A stretch of 5,879 nucleotides of DNA from Cyclobacteriaceae bacterium (GTDB taxonomy: Bacteria > Bacteroidota > Bacteroidia > Cytophagales > Cyclobacteriaceae): contig JAOUKG010000205.1 in the NCBI GenBank assembly GCA_029882725.1, forward strand, positions 1-5,879, in the 5' to 3' direction. Below are positions 4,290 through 5,879 of the stretch, in pieces. The stretch's first letter is position 1; every line of letters begins with the position of its first letter. Made by a program: the position numbers and the translations under genes. The notes below the pieces were generated by a model that did no database searches, was not told where the DNA came from, and worked only from the letters and a program-made list of their open reading frames with translations.

Positions 4290-5879
4290 TTATTCTCCTA
4301 AAAATGGATATCTGTAATCAGTGGCAGGCACAAAAGTTTCCTTGATAGTTCGGGGAGATACCCATCGGATCAGGTTTAATGCTGAACCAGCTTTATCGTT
4401 GGTACCCGAAGCTCTTGCTCCACCAAAAGGTTGTTGGCCTACAACAGCTCCCGTGGGTTTATCATTGATGTAGAAGTTCCCCGCTGCCTGATCAAGTTTT
4501 TTGGTAGCAAGTTCAATGGCATACCTATCCTGAGCAATAATGGCTCCTGTAAGTGCGTATGGAGACGTTTTATTCACCAATTCAAGAGTTTCTTCAAACC
4601 GCTCTGCCTGATACACATAAATAGTGACCACCGGGCCGAAGATTTCCTCACACATGGTAACAGAATGCGGATCTTTGGAAACAATGGTAGTTGGTTCAAT
4701 AAAGTACCCTTTCGATTTGTCATAATTTCCTCCGGTGATGATTTCGCAGAGGTCATTGGCTTTGGCCTGATCGATGTATCCTGCTATTTTATCAAAGGCC
4801 TTTTCATCAATTACAGCATTAAAAAAGTTACCAAATTCTTCGGGAGAGCCTATTTTGAATGTTTTTACATCTTCAACAACATATTTTTTCACCTCTTCCC
4901 AAAGGTTGTCTGGAATATAAACGCGTGAGGCTGCAGAACATTTTTGTCCCTGAAACTCAAAGGCTCCCCGGGTTATTGCTGTTGCCACTTCCTTCGCATC
5001 TGCGGTTTTGTGAGCAAGGATAAAATCTTTTCCTCCCGTTTCGCCCACAATGCGGGGATATCCTTTGTATTTGGCGATATTGGCACCTATAGTTTTCCAT
5101 AAATGTTGAAAAACACCCGTGCTACCTGTGAAGTGAAGTCCCGCAAATTCAGGATGATTGAAAATCACTTCTCCAGCGGTAGGGCCATCTACATAAACCA
5201 GATTGATAACTCCGTCTGGAAGGCCCGCTTTTTTGAACGCCTCCATGATTACCTGTGCAGAATAGATCTGTGAATTGGCAGGTTTCCAAACTACGGTATT
5301 TCCCATCAGGGCAGGGGCACCAGGAAGATTTCCTGCTATAGATGTAAAGTTGAAAGGGGTAAGAGCAAAGATAAAACCTTCAAGAGGACGGTATTCCAAA
5401 CGGTTCCACATCCCGGGGTTGGATTCGGGCTGTTCGTTATAAATGTTTGCCATATAATAGGCATTGAACCTGAAGAAGTCAATGAGTTCACAGGCCGCAT
5501 CGATTTCTGCCTGAAAAGCATTTTTAGACTGGCAAAGCATAGTGGCTGCATTGATTCGGGCGCGAAAAGGACCGGCCAGTAAATCGGCAACTTTCAGGAA
5601 AATACTTGCCCTGTGTTCCCATGCTAAATTTGCCCAGGCTTCTTTGGCTCCAAGTGCCGCGTTGATTGCCTGCTCTACATGAGAAGCGTCACCGTGGTGG
5701 AATTGTCCCAATGTGTGGGAAAGTTCGTGGGGAGGATGTATTTTTTCAGTGTTATCAGTACGAACTTCTTCACCGCCGATGTACATGGGAATGTCCATCT
5801 GAATGCTTTTTAGTCTCTTTAGTTCGGCTTGAAGTTCTGCCTTTTCGGGAGAGCCCGGAGCATACGATTTTATGGGTTC
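4290..5879 (-). CDS. pruA: Delta-1-pyrroline-5-carboxylate (L-glutamate gamma-semialdehyde) dehydrogenase, 5' end cut by window
   Basis: Cytoplasmic NAD-dependent enzyme oxidising L-glutamate gamma-semialdehyde (from P5C) to glutamate, the second step of proline catabolism. Although an ATG occurs at 5798, the frame stays open to the right edge, and those 27 codons (EPIKSYAPGSPEKAELQ and onward) resemble the conserved N-terminus of long P5C dehydrogenases. The true start therefore lies beyond the window, probably some 10-20 codons away in a protein of about 540-545 residues. Numbered from the Met at 5798: substrate/cofactor segment TPFNFTS (147-153), KPAN (172-175), FTGST (223-227), general base Glu253 in GETGGKD, nucleophile Cys287 in GQKCSAASR, CEEIFGPV (383-390), and GQQPFGGARASGTNDKAG (454-471), the P5CDH-type anchor loop. 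No PRODH domain is visible, so this is the monofunctional form. The exported hydrolase follows 3 bp downstream on the same strand. Confidence 0.96.
   Translation of the reverse strand, partial: EPIKSYAPGSPEKAELQAELKRLKSIQMDIPMYIGGEEVRTDNTEKIHPPHELSHTLGQFHHGDASHVEQAINAALGAKEAWANLAWEHRASIFLKVADLLAGPFRARINAATMLCQSKNAFQAEIDAACELIDFFRFNAYYMANIYNEQPESNPGMWNRLEYRPLEGFIFALTPFNFTSIAGNLPGAPALMGNTVVWKPANSQIYSAQVIMEAFKKAGLPDGVINLVYVDGPTAGEVIFNHPEFAGLHFTGSTGVFQHLWKTIGANIAKYKGYPRIVGETGGKDFILAHKTADAKEVATAITRGAFEFQGQKCSAASRVYIPDNLWEEVKKYVVEDVKTFKIGSPEEFGNFFNAVIDEKAFDKIAGYIDQAKANDLCEIITGGNYDKSKGYFIEPTTIVSKDPHSVTMCEEIFGPVVTIYVYQAERFEETLELVNKTSPYALTGAIIAQDRYAIELATKKLDQAAGNFYINDKPTGAVVGQQPFGGARASGTNDKAGSALNLIRWVSPRTIKETFVPATDYRYPFLGE
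4295..4299 (-). promoter_or_regulatory. Shine-Dalgarno-like AGGAG that bears on the hydrolase start
   Basis: On the minus strand AGGAG lies 8 nt before the TTG at 4286 and 17 nt before the ATG at 4277, so spacing favours the TTG. It falls within the last leucine, glycine and glutamate codons of pruA (TTA GGA GAA TAA), so it may be coincidental. Bacteroidota ribosomes depend little on such sites, which weakens the argument. Confidence 0.35.

Noticed and set aside
4431..4928. 165-codon plus-strand open frame antisense to pruA
   Set aside because: It lies wholly within the strongly conserved pruA coding sequence, and its translation shows no family features; a shadow frame.
1..5879. CRISPR array, tRNA/rRNA gene, riboswitch or defence system
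   Set aside because: No regularly spaced repeats, tRNA-like cloverleaf, rRNA stretch or conserved riboswitch core was seen. The upstream end of the importer operon, where a cobalamin riboswitch might lie, is outside the window.

Overview
The window looks like chromosomal DNA from a member of the Bacteroidota. The proline-catabolic aldehyde dehydrogenase has the N-terminal layout I associate with that phylum. The ABC ATPase has the Bacteroidota-type long C-terminal tail and an altered Q-loop. Start sites mostly lack strong Shine-Dalgarno sequences, and an intergenic repeat of the 'TCAGGAT' type is present. I cannot name genus or species. The lineage call is inference from family knowledge, not from a search.

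Layout. Bases 1-1653 (+) hold the last two genes of an iron/cobalamin-type ABC importer: a FecCD/BtuC permease cut by the left edge, and its ATPase, joined by an ATGA overlap. Bases 1654-2029 form a 376-bp non-coding stretch. It contains an imperfect 31-bp inverted repeat pair (1648-1678 and 1804-1834, MITE- or REP-like) whose left arm supplies the ATPase stop codon. It also has a second set of short nested inverted repeats and a perfect 8-2-8 palindrome (1949-1966) that looks like an operator. Bases 2030-3301 (+) encode an exported, probably outer-membrane beta-barrel protein of unknown function, in clearly more AT-rich DNA than its neighbours. Bases 3330-5879 (-) hold a convergent two-gene unit: delta-1-pyrroline-5-carboxylate dehydrogenase (pruA), cut by the right edge, followed 3 bp later by an exported alpha/beta hydrolase.

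How the genes work together. The permease and ATPase act in one inner-membrane importer fed by a periplasmic binding protein and a TonB-dependent receptor that must lie outside the window. PruA performs the second step of proline oxidation (glutamate semialdehyde to glutamate). The hydrolase is co-oriented and nearly abutting, so it is probably co-transcribed, but no biochemical link is evident. The barrel protein is an orphan with its own probable promoter/operator.

I found no convincing new multi-gene system. The best leads are the repeat element that forms the end of the ATPase gene, the palindrome ahead of the AT-rich barrel gene, the altered Q-loop and C-terminal extension of the ATPase, and the helical insert inside the barrel protein.
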